46,652 nucleotides of DNA. Source: Eubacterium sp. UBA3279 (GTDB taxonomy: Bacteria > Bacillota > Clostridia > Lachnospirales > Lachnospiraceae). This document shows, piece after piece, positions 26,576 to 35,440 of this stretch. The stretch lies in NCBI GenBank assembly GCA_002361775.1, contig DETV01000004.1, forward strand, positions 1 through 46,652, in the 5' to 3' direction. The notes under the pieces were generated by a model that ran no database searches, had not been told where the DNA came from, and worked only from the letters and a program-made list of their open reading frames with translations. The number at the start of each line of letters is the position of its first letter. The stretch's first letter is position 1. Made by a program: the position numbers and the translations under genes.

Positions 26576-27682
26576 ATGAGTAAGCAAATGAGAGTTTACA
26601 GAGAAGGAGCTTTTGATTACCAGATTGTCTGGGAAGAGGATTTTACAAACCTGGGGAAAATGGTTAAAGATCTGGAAGTAGCCGGTGACAAAATCTGCAT
26701 CGTATCCGATGACTGTGTAGCGTCGCTGTATGGAAACCTGGTCAAAGAAGCTCTTGCTTCTGCTGCCAGTCAGATTGATATTTTTACTTTTCCCTCAGGA
26801 GAAGCTTCCAAGAACCTTGAGACTGTAAAAAATTTATATGCGTATCTGATAGAACGTCATTATACACGAAAAGATTTACTGGTTGCTTTAGGCGGCGGTG
26901 TAACCGGAGATCTCACCGGATATGCAGCAGCTACATACCTTAGAGGAATTGATTTTATACAGATTCCAACCACTCTTCTTGCTCAGGTAGACAGCAGTAT
27001 CGGCGGAAAAACAGGTGTGGATTTTGACCAGTACAAAAATATGGTAGGAGCTTTTTATCAGCCCCGGTTGGTTTATATGAACCTGAATACGCTAAAAAGC
27101 CTTCCTGAAGATCAATTTGCCAATGGAATGGGTGAGGTATTGAAAACCGGTCTGATCCGGGACAGTAAATTTTATGAATGGACCATTAACCATATGTCCG
27201 AAATACAGGAACGTATTTATCCGGTTTTAGTTAAAATGATAAAAAAATGCTGTGAGATAAAATCCGCAGTAGTAGAAAACGATCCTACAGAACAGGGCGA
27301 GCGGGCCATATTAAATCTGGGACATACTGTAGGTCATGCAATTGAAAAATTAAAGGATTTTCAACTGCTCCATGGACAGTGTGTGGCTCTCGGAACAATT
27401 GCCGCCGCTTATATTTCATTTAAAAGGGAATACTTATCTTTGGAAGAATTTTATGAAATCCGGGATATGAATGTGGGATTTGATCTTCCTATTTTTTTCA
27501 ATGGACTTTCCACAGAAGATATACTTCATGCAACAAAGTCCGACAAAAAAATGGTAAATGGTACAATACGCTTTATTCTTTTGAAAAAAATAGGGCAGGC
27601 CTGTATCGATACTACAGTAACAGATGAAGAATTGACAGCAGCAATCAACTTTATTAACGGAGATTTAATCGATGGAGAATAA
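26576..27682 (+). CDS. aroB: 3-dehydroquinate synthase AroB
   Basis: AroB converts DAHP to 3-dehydroquinate, the second step of the shikimate pathway. The 368-residue sequence carries the NAD-binding segment ALGGGVTGDLTGYAAATYLRG, PTTLLAQVDSSIGGKTGVD, and the metal ligands in GMGEVLKTGLI (Glu), NLGHTVGHAIE (His) and LLHGQCVALG (His). An ACAGGAGGA site precedes ATG 26576. It lies between ylmH and lspA, where many Firmicutes have divIVA. The end overlaps lspA by 11 bases. Confidence 0.95.
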   Translation: MSKQMRVYREGAFDYQIVWEEDFTNLGKMVKDLEVAGDKICIVSDDCVASLYGNLVKEALASAASQIDIFTFPSGEASKNLETVKNLYAYLIERHYTRKDLLVALGGGVTGDLTGYAAATYLRGIDFIQIPTTLLAQVDSSIGGKTGVDFDQYKNMVGAFYQPRLVYMNLNTLKSLPEDQFANGMGEVLKTGLIRDSKFYEWTINHMSEIQERIYPVLVKMIKKCCEIKSAVVENDPTEQGERAILNLGHTVGHAIEKLKDFQLLHGQCVALGTIAAAYISFKREYLSLEEFYEIRDMNVGFDLPIFFNGLSTEDILHATKSDKKMVNGTIRFILLKKIGQACIDTTVTDEELTAAINFINGDLIDGE

Positions 27683-28193
27683 AAAATCATCAATTGTATA
27701 CGGAATTTGTGGGCTGGCAGGAATTTTACTCCTGACATTTATTGACCAATGGACAAAATACCTGGCAGTGCTTCATCTGAAAAATCAGGAAAGCATTGTC
27801 TTGATTCCAGGAGTTTTTCAACTCCAGTATCTGGAAAATCATGGCGCAGCCTTCGGGATCCTTCAGGGACAGCAGTGGATTTTCTTTCTGATGACAATAG
27901 TTTATCTTGTGGCTGCTGTATGGATTTATCTGCGGATACCTAAAACAAAAAAATATTTTCCTCTTCATATGATCGCCGTCGTACTGACTGCCGGTGCATT
28001 AGGGAATTTCATTGACAGAATTTCCCAGGGATATGTGGTAGATTTTTTCTATTTTTCCCTGATCGATTTTCCCATATTTAATGTGGCAGATATCTATGTA
28101 GTACTTTCCTTTATTGGACTGGCAATTTGTATTTTATTTGTATATAAGGATGAGGATTTTGCCTTTTTAAATCTGAAAAAGAAGGAGAAATAG
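27672..28193 (+). CDS. lspA: Lipoprotein signal peptidase LspA
   Basis: An aspartic membrane peptidase (173 residues) that removes signal peptides from prolipoproteins after lipidation. Four hydrophobic segments are visible. The catalytic aspartates are D115 in GALGNFIDRI and D140 in FNVADIYV; ENHGAAFGIL is the other conserved block. The start overlaps the end of aroB, and the RluD-type gene follows after 2 bases. Confidence 0.95.
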   Translation: MENKKSSIVYGICGLAGILLLTFIDQWTKYLAVLHLKNQESIVLIPGVFQLQYLENHGAAFGILQGQQWIFFLMTIVYLVAAVWIYLRIPKTKKYFPLHMIAVVLTAGALGNFIDRISQGYVVDFFYFSLIDFPIFNVADIYVVLSFIGLAICILFVYKDEDFAFLNLKKKEK

Positions 28194-28195
28194 CA

Positions 28196-29110
28196 GTGGA
28201 GGAGATAATTTTCGATGTACAGGAAGAGGATAAAAATCTCCGGATTGATAGATACCTGGCCAATCAGCTTTCGGAGCAATCCCGTTCCTACATTCAAAAA
28301 CTGATTCGGGAAGGGCAGGTTGTTGTAAATGGAAAAACTGTAAAAGCAAATTACAAAGTCCAGCCTTTCGACCATTTAACACTGACGATCCCCCAACTTC
28401 AGGAACCTGACATTCTCCCGGAAGATATCCCTCTGGATATTTTATATGAAGATGAGGATGTTCTGGTTATCAATAAACCTAAAAATATGGTGGTTCATCC
28501 CAGCGCCGGTCATTACACACATACAGTTGTGAACGCTGTACTTTTTCATTGCAAAAACCAGCTTTCCGGGATTAACGGAGTGCTTCGTCCCGGTATTGTT
28601 CATCGTATTGATATGGATACCACTGGAGCCATTGTCATATGCAAAAATGATTACTCCCATCAGGTACTTGCCGACCAGTTGAAAGTACATTCTATTACCA
28701 GGAAATATAGAGCCATTGTCTGTGGAAATATAAAAGAAGACGAAGGTACCATCGAAGGTCCTATCGGACGTCATCCTGTGGATCGAAAAAAAATGGCTAT
28801 TAATGAAAAAAATGGAAAATCTGCCATTACACATTTTAAAGTGCTGGAACGTTTTGGTAATTATACCTATGTGGAATGTCAGTTGGAGACGGGGAGAACC
28901 CACCAAATCCGTGTACACATGGCAAGTAAAGGGCACCCCCTCCTGGGAGATACTTTATACGGACCTGCAAAATGTCCTTTCCATTTGCAGGGACAATGTC
29001 TCCATGCCATGGTTTTAGGTTTTATCCATCCTACAAAAAATGAATATATGGAATTCACAGCTCCATTACCTGATTATTTCTTGCATTTATTACAAAAATT
29101 TAAAAAATAA
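28196..29110 (+). CDS. RluA/RluD family pseudouridine synthase
   Basis: A 304-residue synthase with an N-terminal S4 domain (about 15-65: RIDRYLANQLSEQSRSYIQ) and the catalytic domain with HRIDMDTTG, where D139 is the expected catalytic aspartate. GRTHQIRVHMAS and HPLLGDTLYG complete the family pattern. The lspA-rluD pair is common in Firmicutes; relatives modify uridines in 23S rRNA helix 69, but the exact target is inferred. It starts at GTG 28196 with AAGGAG upstream. Confidence 0.92.
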   Translation: MEEIIFDVQEEDKNLRIDRYLANQLSEQSRSYIQKLIREGQVVVNGKTVKANYKVQPFDHLTLTIPQLQEPDILPEDIPLDILYEDEDVLVINKPKNMVVHPSAGHYTHTVVNAVLFHCKNQLSGINGVLRPGIVHRIDMDTTGAIVICKNDYSHQVLADQLKVHSITRKYRAIVCGNIKEDEGTIEGPIGRHPVDRKKMAINEKNGKSAITHFKVLERFGNYTYVECQLETGRTHQIRVHMASKGHPLLGDTLYGPAKCPFHLQGQCLHAMVLGFIHPTKNEYMEFTAPLPDYFLHLLQKFKK

Positions 29111-29114
29111 TGAC

Positions 29115-29143
29115 TATACAATTATGCAAAATTATTCTATAAT
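29115..29143 (+). promoter_or_regulatory. Possible promoter for the cytidylate-kinase-like gene
   Basis: TATAAT at 29138-29143 is good; the best -35 at 17-base spacing is the weak TATACA (29115-29120). The gap is very AT-rich, so other starts are possible. Confidence 0.4.
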
Positions 29144-29176
29144 ATAATAATAATAAACAGGAACGGAGGTTTTTAT

Positions 29177-29821
29177 ATGGAGACCAAAACAATTATTACG
29201 ATAGGAAGACAGTATGGAAGTGCAGGACGCCAGATCGGACGTGCCCTTGCAGAAGAACTTGGAATCAAATGTTATGATAAAGAACTTTTAGATCGTGCAG
29301 CTAAAGATAGTGGTTTGTGTCAGGAATTATTTGAGAATCATGATGAGAAACCAACCAACAGTTTTCTGTATTCTCTTGTTATGGATACCTATTCTTTTGG
29401 TTATTCTTCCGCAGCATTTTCAGATATGCCCATTAACCAGAAAGTATTTTTGGCTCAGTTTGAAACAATCAAAAAGATCGCAGCAGAAGGACCCTGTATT
29501 ATGATCGGAAGGTGTGCAGATTATGCGCTGGCTGATTTCGATAACTGTCTCAGTGTATTTTTCCATGCAGATCTTCCCACAAGAATACGAAGAATTTCTA
29601 AAATATATGATCTTACAGATGCAAAAGCAAAAGATAAAATCATAAAAGCAGATAAGAAGAGAGCAAGCTATTATAACTATTATACCAGTAAACGCTGGGG
29701 TGATGCAGATTCTTATGATCTGTGCATTGACAGTGGTAAGATGGGAATTGATGGTTCTGTAGAACTTCTTCTGAATGCAATCCGTTTGAAGGAAAAAGGA
29801 TATAAGAAACCAATTTTCTAA
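29177..29821 (+). CDS. Cytidylate kinase-like family protein
   Basis: A 214-residue P-loop kinase of the cytidylate-kinase-like group (PF13189). The nucleotide-binding start is ITIGRQYGSAGRQIGRALAE, followed by YDKELLDRAA, GPCIMIGRCADY and the lid-like DKKRASYYNYYTSKRWGDADSYDLCIDSG. The true substrate of this group is not established; it is distinct from the Cmk that joins ribosomal protein S1 or der in other loci. A GGAGG site precedes the ATG, and a hairpin follows the stop. Confidence 0.85.
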   Translation: METKTIITIGRQYGSAGRQIGRALAEELGIKCYDKELLDRAAKDSGLCQELFENHDEKPTNSFLYSLVMDTYSFGYSSAAFSDMPINQKVFLAQFETIKKIAAEGPCIMIGRCADYALADFDNCLSVFFHADLPTRIRRISKIYDLTDAKAKDKIIKADKKRASYYNYYTSKRWGDADSYDLCIDSGKMGIDGSVELLLNAIRLKEKGYKKPIF

Positions 29822-29825
29822 TGTA

Positions 29826-29869
29826 AAAAGGATATGGCACCGAATATTCTATTCAGGACATATCCTTTT
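29826..29869. terminator. Bidirectional terminator between converging genes
   Basis: AAAAGGATATG (29826-29836) pairs with CATATCCTTTT (29859-29869). The A/T-flanked stem serves the kinase-like gene on plus and the TtcA-like gene on minus. Confidence 0.75.
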
Positions 29870-29872
29870 CTA

Positions 29873-30595
29873 TTACTGCTTTTCAGGCCATCCCTTGATA
29901 TTGCCATTGACAATTGCAGCAAACATTCTTTCTTTCGCACCGGGATGTTCTAAATTTAACTGGCGTACAAGATTTTTTGCATACTCACGTTTCGTATATC
30001 CGTCCGCAGGACAGGGACTTTTTACCACCGGAAGATGATACTTGTTCATAAAACCTTTGATATCCGCTTCGCCCACATACATTAATGGACGTATTACTGT
30101 CAGATCCATTCTGTCCAGATATGTTTTTGGGGAAAAGGAGTGAAATCTTCCCTCAAAAATCAATGACAGCAGCATGGTTTCAACAATATCATCCTTATGG
30201 TGCGCATAGGCCACCTTATTACAACCAGTCTGTTTGATTGCTTCGTTCAGGGCTCCTTTTCTCATCTTTGCACAAAGAGAACAAGGATTGCTTTCCTTTC
30301 TTTCTTCAAAAATAATCTGGGCAATATCTGTTTTTACCACAGTATACGGAATCTGCATTTGATTACAAAGCTCTCTGATCGGTTCCACATCAAATCCGGG
30401 ATGCCCCAGATCCACTGTAATAGCCTCCAGCTCAAACGGATGAGGATAGAAACGTTTCAGACCGTGGAGAGCATATAATAAAGTGAGACTGTCTTTTCCG
30501 CCGGATATTCCCACAGCGATCTTATCTTTGTCTTCAATCATGCCATAATCATCAATGGCTCTTCTTGCATAACTCATTAACTGTTGTAATTTCAT
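29873..30595 (-). CDS. TtcA-family tRNA 2-thiolation protein
   Basis: A PP-loop ATPase (240 residues) of the TtcA group, which adds sulfur to tRNA bases via a [4Fe-4S] cluster. The adenylation motif SGGKDS is at 31-36. The cluster cysteines are C105 and C108 (NPCSLC) and C195 (KSPCPADG). AHHKDDIVETMLL is a conserved block. The target base (C32 in E. coli TtcA, or U54 in related enzymes) cannot be told from sequence. ATG 30595 has GAGGGAGAA upstream; an in-frame ATG at 30628 precedes that site. Confidence 0.88.
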   Translation of the reverse strand: MKLQQLMSYARRAIDDYGMIEDKDKIAVGISGGKDSLTLLYALHGLKRFYPHPFELEAITVDLGHPGFDVEPIRELCNQMQIPYTVVKTDIAQIIFEERKESNPCSLCAKMRKGALNEAIKQTGCNKVAYAHHKDDIVETMLLSLIFEGRFHSFSPKTYLDRMDLTVIRPLMYVGEADIKGFMNKYHLPVVKSPCPADGYTKREYAKNLVRQLNLEHPGAKERMFAAIVNGNIKGWPEKQ

Positions 30596-30695
30596 ATAGT
30601 TTCTCCCTCGCATAATATTCCAGAACATTATATAGTATTCTGTTCAAAAAAGTAAAGAAAGATTTGAAAAAAAGTAGTCTGAACCAGATAAATTA

Positions 30696-30704
30696 TGTTA
30701 TAAT
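30696..30704 (+). promoter_or_regulatory. Extended -10 promoter element for the AI-2E family gene
   Basis: TGTTATAAT at 30696-30704 is an extended -10. No good -35 is visible, which fits an extended -10 promoter. The ATG is 60 bases downstream. Confidence 0.5.
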
Positions 30705-30763
30705 ACTTTATAATGTGTAAAGTATTATGTACAGAAACAAGTATATCAGAATGGAGGAAATTT

Positions 30764-32119
30764 ATGAAATTCCGCTGGGACAAAAAATATCTGCACTGGG
30801 GAATCACTGCATTTTGTGTTATTGCTGCCAGTTTGTTATTTTATTTTGGGATTTTTCATATGGAAACATTGCGAAGGGGACTGGGAAGAGTTTATTCCAT
30901 ATTAACTCCTATTATATATGCAGCAGCTATTTCTTATATTTTATGGCCTATTATCCGTTTTATGGAAGAAAGTATTATCTATCGTTTCTGTAGATGGAAA
31001 GGATGGACACCTTCAAAAAAAGTCAAAAAAATCATCCGTATGGTGGGAGTAATTCTTTCTTTGTTGTTGTTTTTCCTGATTATTTATGGATTGCTGGCTA
31101 TGTTGGTTCCTGAAATTCTTACAAGTATTACCAATATCATTGACAGTTTTCCAAGATATATTAACAATATTGAACACTGGTTGTCAGAACTTCTGAAGAA
31201 TAATACAGAACTAGCTGAGACATCCAATATGATATTTAACACTGTATTTTCCAAAGCAGAAACATGGCTTTCCAACGACCTTCTTCCCCAGATCAATAAT
31301 CTTGTTAAGAATTTTTCTACGGGATTTGTAGGGCTTCTTGTTTTTTTGAAAAACTTTCTGATAGGCGCTATGATTTCTATTTATCTTTTATATGGAAAAG
31401 AAACTTATATAGCCCACGGAAAGCAGATTTTATATGCTGTTTTTCGTCCGGAAACTACTAATAATCTGATCCGTGACCTTCAGTTCGTGGATAAAACATT
31501 CGGAGGATTTATCGTAGGAAAAATTTTAGATTCCATCATCATTGGAATTCTTTGTTATATTGGGACAACGATCCTGAATCTGCCTTACGCCCTGCTGGTC
31601 AGTGTTATCGTAGGCGTAACCAATGTGATTCCGTTTTTTGGTCCCTATCTGGGCGCTATTCCCAGTGCATTCCTGATTCTATTGGTGAATCCTATACAGT
31701 GCATTTATTTTGTACTCTTTATTTTAGTCCTGCAGCAATTTGATGGTAATTTCCTCGGTCCTAAAATCCTTGGGGGGTCCACAGGCTTGTCCAGTTTTAT
31801 GGTTATTGTCGCTATTCTGGTGGGTGGCGGTCTTTTTGGAATATTTGGTATGTTTGTAGGAGTGCCTGCCTGTGCAGTCATCTGTACGATTTTAAGAAAT
31901 ATGATCAACAGACAACTGGAAAAAAGAAACCTTCCTGTGGAAGTGACAGAATATGTAGATATTGATCACCTGGATGAAGAAACCTTGCGCCCTGTATTCC
32001 GCGATGGTTCAAAACCAAAACAGGAAAAAGTTTTCAGCAGTTATCGCAAAATACGTCTCCATTCTTTTGAGTCGGAAGAAGACGATAACAAAGACAATGA
32101 AGACATTAAAAATAAATAG
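30764..32119 (+). CDS. AI-2E family transporter (UPF0118) membrane protein
   Basis: A 451-residue polytopic membrane protein of the AI-2E exporter/UPF0118 family, with about seven or eight hydrophobic helices. The block GVTNVIPFFGPYLGAIPSAF and the region from LQQFDGNFLGPKILGGSTGL to FGMFVGVPACAVI are typical. Members move varied small solutes or ions; autoinducer export is only one proposal. The C-terminal tail (about 395-451) is hydrophilic and charged. ATG 30764 follows ATGGAGGAAA; an in-frame ATG at 30713 is less likely. dtd follows after 16 bases. Confidence 0.88.
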   Translation: MKFRWDKKYLHWGITAFCVIAASLLFYFGIFHMETLRRGLGRVYSILTPIIYAAAISYILWPIIRFMEESIIYRFCRWKGWTPSKKVKKIIRMVGVILSLLLFFLIIYGLLAMLVPEILTSITNIIDSFPRYINNIEHWLSELLKNNTELAETSNMIFNTVFSKAETWLSNDLLPQINNLVKNFSTGFVGLLVFLKNFLIGAMISIYLLYGKETYIAHGKQILYAVFRPETTNNLIRDLQFVDKTFGGFIVGKILDSIIIGILCYIGTTILNLPYALLVSVIVGVTNVIPFFGPYLGAIPSAFLILLVNPIQCIYFVLFILVLQQFDGNFLGPKILGGSTGLSSFMVIVAILVGGGLFGIFGMFVGVPACAVICTILRNMINRQLEKRNLPVEVTEYVDIDHLDEETLRPVFRDGSKPKQEKVFSSYRKIRLHSFESEEDDNKDNEDIKNK

Positions 32120-32135
32120 AAGAGGGACTTATAAT

Positions 32136-32588
32136 ATGAAATTAGTAATACAACGTGTAAATCATGCCTCCGTATCGGTGGATGGCGCTGTAGTCGGAAA
32201 AATAGGAAAAGGATTTCTGGTATTCATAGGTATTGGTGAACAGGATACTCCTCAGATTGCAGATAAATTTTTGAAGAAAATGATTGGTTTAAGAATTTTT
32301 GAAGATGAGGAGGGAAAAACGAATCTGTCTTTGAAACAGGTAAACGGAGAATTATTGATGATTTCTCAATTTACGCTCTATGCAAACTGTCGAAAAGGCA
32401 ACAGACCCAGTTTTATAGAAGCAGGGGCGCCTGATATGGCCAACAAATTATATGAATATATGATTGCTCAGGCGAAAAAAGAAATACCTGTAGTACAGCA
32501 GGGTGTTTTTGGAGCTGATATGAAAGTATCTCTGGAAAATGATGGACCATTTACAATTATTTTGGATGAAAACAGTATTTCTTTATAG
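32136..32588 (+). CDS. dtd: D-aminoacyl-tRNA deacylase Dtd
   Basis: Dtd hydrolyses D-amino acids from mischarged tRNA. At 150 residues it has the family length. The motif SQFTLYANCRKGNRPSF (about 78-94) and the C-terminal Gly-cisPro region NDGPFTIILD are present, as is the N-terminal MKLVIQRVNHASVSVDG. ATG 32136 follows AGAGGGAC; the open frame extends upstream into the previous gene, but family alignment fixes the start here. It is co-transcribed with the membrane protein before it. Confidence 0.95.
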   Translation: MKLVIQRVNHASVSVDGAVVGKIGKGFLVFIGIGEQDTPQIADKFLKKMIGLRIFEDEEGKTNLSLKQVNGELLMISQFTLYANCRKGNRPSFIEAGAPDMANKLYEYMIAQAKKEIPVVQQGVFGADMKVSLENDGPFTIILDENSISL

Positions 32589-32615
32589 TCCAAAGAATAA
32601 GAAAGGGTTGCAAAC

Positions 32616-34148
32616 ATGAAAAGGAAACATCTTTTATTAACTATTGGTTTAATTACTGTGTGTACTGTATTTCCCTCCAGTTCTGCTTACGGAGCGGAAA
32701 CAACCCTCTCCGGTTTATCAGAATCTGTCGCGGAAACATCTGCTGAAACGGAAGAGAGTGATACGATTTCAGAAGAAATACAATCTGAAACATCCACTGA
32801 AATATTAACAGAAACAACAACTGATCTTCCGGAATCCTCAACACCGGAAACTGATGAGTCTGCTCCCACAAACCCGGAAACAACTCCCGAGATTCTAAAA
32901 CTGCCGGAATCAGAAATTTTAGATGAAGAATCTCCCAAACATCCGGACACAGAAGAAACGAATGAAGAGAAAGTGAAAGAGGACAAACAAGATAAACCTT
33001 CCGTTCCCATATATGAGGGAAAATGGATAAAAGACCAATCTGGCTGGTGGTGGCAAAATCCAGATGGAAGTTACCCTGTTTCTCAATGGAAACAGATCAA
33101 AGGGATTTGGTATTATTTTTCCCCATCTGGTTATATGACTACCGGATGGCAACAGATTCATGGAAACTGGTATTACTTGAATTCATCTGGAGCTATGCAG
33201 ACTGGCTGGCAATACATTCACAGAAACTGGTATTTTATGAATTCTTCAGGAGCCATGACAACAGGGTGGCAGCTTGTGGATAATAGCTGGTATTATTTAA
33301 GCGCTTCCGGAGCTATGAAGACAGGATGGCTTCAATCTGGTTCTTCCTGGTATTATCTCAGCCCTTCCGGTGCTATGCAGACCGGTTGGGTAAGAGTCGG
33401 AAACGCCTGGTATTATATGAACCCATCTGGGGCTATGGCTACCGGATGGAAATTAGTGGATGATATCTGGTATTATTTAAGCGCCTCAGGAGCTATGAAA
33501 ACAGGATGGCTTCAGTCCGGTTCTTCCTGGTATTATCTCAGTCCTTCCGGTGCTATGCAGACCGGTTGGATACATACGGGAAATCACTGCTATTATCTGA
33601 CAGAATCGGGATCTATGGTAAATTCCGGTTGGAAAGAAATTGATAAAAAATGGTATTACTTTTATGGAAATGGCAGTATGGCCTCCAATACATGGATAGG
33701 AAATTATTATGTAAATAATTCCGGCGTATGGGAACAGGAAAAACAGACGCTTCAGTATGTATGGCCTTGTCCTGGTTATTCTACCGTAACCAGTGACTTT
33801 GGATATCGTGGGGCATCAACCAGTGGTGCATCTACTTATCACAAAGGAATTGATATTGGAGCGCCCTATGGGGCACAGATAGTTTCTATCTGCAACGGCA
33901 CTGTGTTATCCTATGGATACAACTCCAGTATGGGTAATTATGTGAAAATTCAGCATGCCAATAATATGGTTTCAGTATATATGCATATGAGTCGAATAGC
34001 CAATATTTCTACCGGACAGAATATCTCTGCCGGATCAGTTATCGGCTATGTTGGTTCAACAGGTATATCAACTGGCGCCCATCTCCACCTGGGTGTTCTA
34101 AAAAATAATAGCTATGTATCTCCATGGAACTATCTGAAACGTCCTTAA
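32616..34148 (+). CDS. Secreted M23 peptidase with cell-wall-binding repeats
   Basis: A 510-residue exported protein. A signal peptide (about 1-27, cleavage near AYGA/ET) is followed by a Ser/Thr/Glu-rich linker (about 30-135). Next come about ten or eleven 20-residue choline-binding-type repeats (about 138-375; the pattern is W-x5-W/C-YY-x2-SGAM-x-TG). The C-terminal M23 (LytM) endopeptidase domain has zinc ligands H409 and D413 in YHKGIDIGAPYG and H489/H491 in HLHLG. It probably cuts peptidoglycan cross-bridges at the cell surface. It lies 27 bases after dtd, with AAAGGG upstream. Two repeat triplets are near-identical in DNA. Confidence 0.93.
   Translation: MKRKHLLLTIGLITVCTVFPSSSAYGAETTLSGLSESVAETSAETEESDTISEEIQSETSTEILTETTTDLPESSTPETDESAPTNPETTPEILKLPESEILDEESPKHPDTEETNEEKVKEDKQDKPSVPIYEGKWIKDQSGWWWQNPDGSYPVSQWKQIKGIWYYFSPSGYMTTGWQQIHGNWYYLNSSGAMQTGWQYIHRNWYFMNSSGAMTTGWQLVDNSWYYLSASGAMKTGWLQSGSSWYYLSPSGAMQTGWVRVGNAWYYMNPSGAMATGWKLVDDIWYYLSASGAMKTGWLQSGSSWYYLSPSGAMQTGWIHTGNHCYYLTESGSMVNSGWKEIDKKWYYFYGNGSMASNTWIGNYYVNNSGVWEQEKQTLQYVWPCPGYSTVTSDFGYRGASTSGASTYHKGIDIGAPYGAQIVSICNGTVLSYGYNSSMGNYVKIQHANNMVSVYMHMSRIANISTGQNISAGSVIGYVGSTGISTGAHLHLGVLKNNSYVSPWNYLKRP
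33275..33590 (+). repeat. Near-identical 180-base-period duplication of three cell-wall-binding repeats
   Basis: The stretch from about 33281 to 33390 recurs 180 bases later (33461-33570) with few, mostly silent differences. Both copies encode YYLSASGAMKTGWLQSG followed by SSWYYLSPSGAMQTGW. The 180-base period equals three 20-residue repeats, suggesting a recent internal duplication. Confidence 0.8.
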
Positions 34149-34169
34149 TTTAAATAGAATCAACACAAT

Positions 34170-34214
34170 AAAAATAGCCAGACACAGATCAAACGTCAAT
34201 GTCTGGCTATTTTT
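34170..34214. terminator. Bidirectional terminator
   Basis: A perfect 15-base stem (34170-34184 with 34200-34214) with A- and T-runs at its outer ends lies between the converging M23 peptidase and recombinase genes. Confidence 0.88.
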
Positions 34215-34249
34215 ATAAGAAATAAGCTTTTAACTGTACATAATATGTA

Positions 34250-35311
34250 TCAGTTTTCATCTTCTCTGAGCCGTACAGCAGTAGCTGCTTTGCGCCTTCG
34301 GGCATCATCAATAGCTGCATAATGCTTTTTGGTAGTATTTACATCCTTGTGCCCTAACACATCAGCTACAAGATATATATCACCTGTTTCCTGATATAGA
34401 GCAGTGCCATAAGTACTCCTCAATTTATGAGGAGTGATTTTTTTTGCAGTTGTCACCTCTCTGGCATATTTTTTAACCAGATTTTCAACCGCCTGAACTC
34501 CAATTCGTTTTCTCTGGGTAGAGTAGAAGAGAGCGTGTTCATGACCGGATACTGGAACAATATTTTCTCTGACTTTCAAATATTTTTGTAATGCTTTTTC
34601 TACTTCCGGTCCGAAATATACAAACATTTCATTTCCGCCTTTTCGTGTTACTTTAATAGCATTATTTTTAAAATCCAGGTCTTCCAGATCCAAACCAACA
34701 CATTCCGAAACACGAATCCCTGTTCCCAGAAGGAGCGTGATCAATGCCAGATCCCGTTCCTTTGTTTTTTCATAATAAACTTTTTTCTGTCCGGTCAGAA
34801 AATCTCCACAATGTTCCACATAATCAAGAAGCAGAGCCACCTCATCCGCATCCAAACGTATAATTGCCTTATCATGAATCTTTGGCATATCAATCAAAAC
34901 AGTGGGATTGGTCTTTATCATTTCATGTTTGAAATAATAAGCGTAAAAGCTTCTCAGAGCCGATATTTTGCGTTTTAAGCCACGTTCTCCGTTGGTGACA
35001 TAAGAATCCTCGCCATCACGATAAACCTTCAAATATTCCATATATTCCTCGATATCGAGAGCCTGTATCTGATCGAGCATCTCTACAGTAAAATCCTGTA
35101 TCTCCATATCACGAAAAGCAGGATTTTTTCCGATCAGGAACTGAAAAAAAATACGAATATCATAAGCGTAAGAAATTCTTGTCTTAGTGGTTGTGGTTGC
35201 ATCTATAGCACGAAAATAATCTCTGGCAAAATCCGGAAGGGTTTTTAAAACTTCACGAAGTCTTAAAATATTTTGTGTATCTGTTACATCATGATAAGTT
35301 GTGCGATCCAT
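34250..35311 (-). CDS. Tyrosine recombinase/integrase (XerC/D-like)
   Basis: A 353-residue tyrosine recombinase. An N-terminal SAM-like DNA-binding domain (about 25-135) precedes the catalytic domain. All active-site residues are present: R200 (GTGIRVSE), K224 (VTRKGGNE), H295 and R298 (ITPHKLRSTYG), H321 (LGHKDVN) and Y331 (HYAAIDD). There is no phage or conjugative gene around it and no flanking repeats, so a resident Xer-like role is more likely than that of a mobile-element integrase. ATG 35311 follows AAGGAG; the open frame to 35497 crosses its promoter and is not coding. Confidence 0.9.
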   Translation of the reverse strand: MDRTTYHDVTDTQNILRLREVLKTLPDFARDYFRAIDATTTTKTRISYAYDIRIFFQFLIGKNPAFRDMEIQDFTVEMLDQIQALDIEEYMEYLKVYRDGEDSYVTNGERGLKRKISALRSFYAYYFKHEMIKTNPTVLIDMPKIHDKAIIRLDADEVALLLDYVEHCGDFLTGQKKVYYEKTKERDLALITLLLGTGIRVSECVGLDLEDLDFKNNAIKVTRKGGNEMFVYFGPEVEKALQKYLKVRENIVPVSGHEHALFYSTQRKRIGVQAVENLVKKYAREVTTAKKITPHKLRSTYGTALYQETGDIYLVADVLGHKDVNTTKKHYAAIDDARRRKAATAVRLREDEN

Positions 35312-35411
35312 AAAAATTCTCCTTACTGAAAATAAAAATGAGGAATGTAAAGATTTAAAAGTATTTGTTTTGAATATAATATAATTTAAAATTACAGAAA
35401 ATCTAAAGAAA

Positions 35412-35440
35412 AGTATACCATAGAAGCACTTTCCCGTCAA
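35412..35440 (-). promoter_or_regulatory. Promoter of the tyrosine recombinase gene
   Basis: On minus, TTGACG (35435-35440) and TATACT (35412-35417) have a 17-base spacer with TGG before the -10. The transcript would carry a leader of about 90 AT-rich bases. Confidence 0.8.

Noticed and set aside
31962..32135. 58-residue N-terminal extension of Dtd
   Set aside because: It overlaps the end of the membrane-protein gene in another frame, and Dtd family proteins begin at the MKLVIQRV sequence.
32687..33010. Ser/Val-rich open frame on minus opposite the M23 peptidase linker
   Set aside because: It is produced by the repetitive Glu/Thr/Ser codons of the linker on the other strand.
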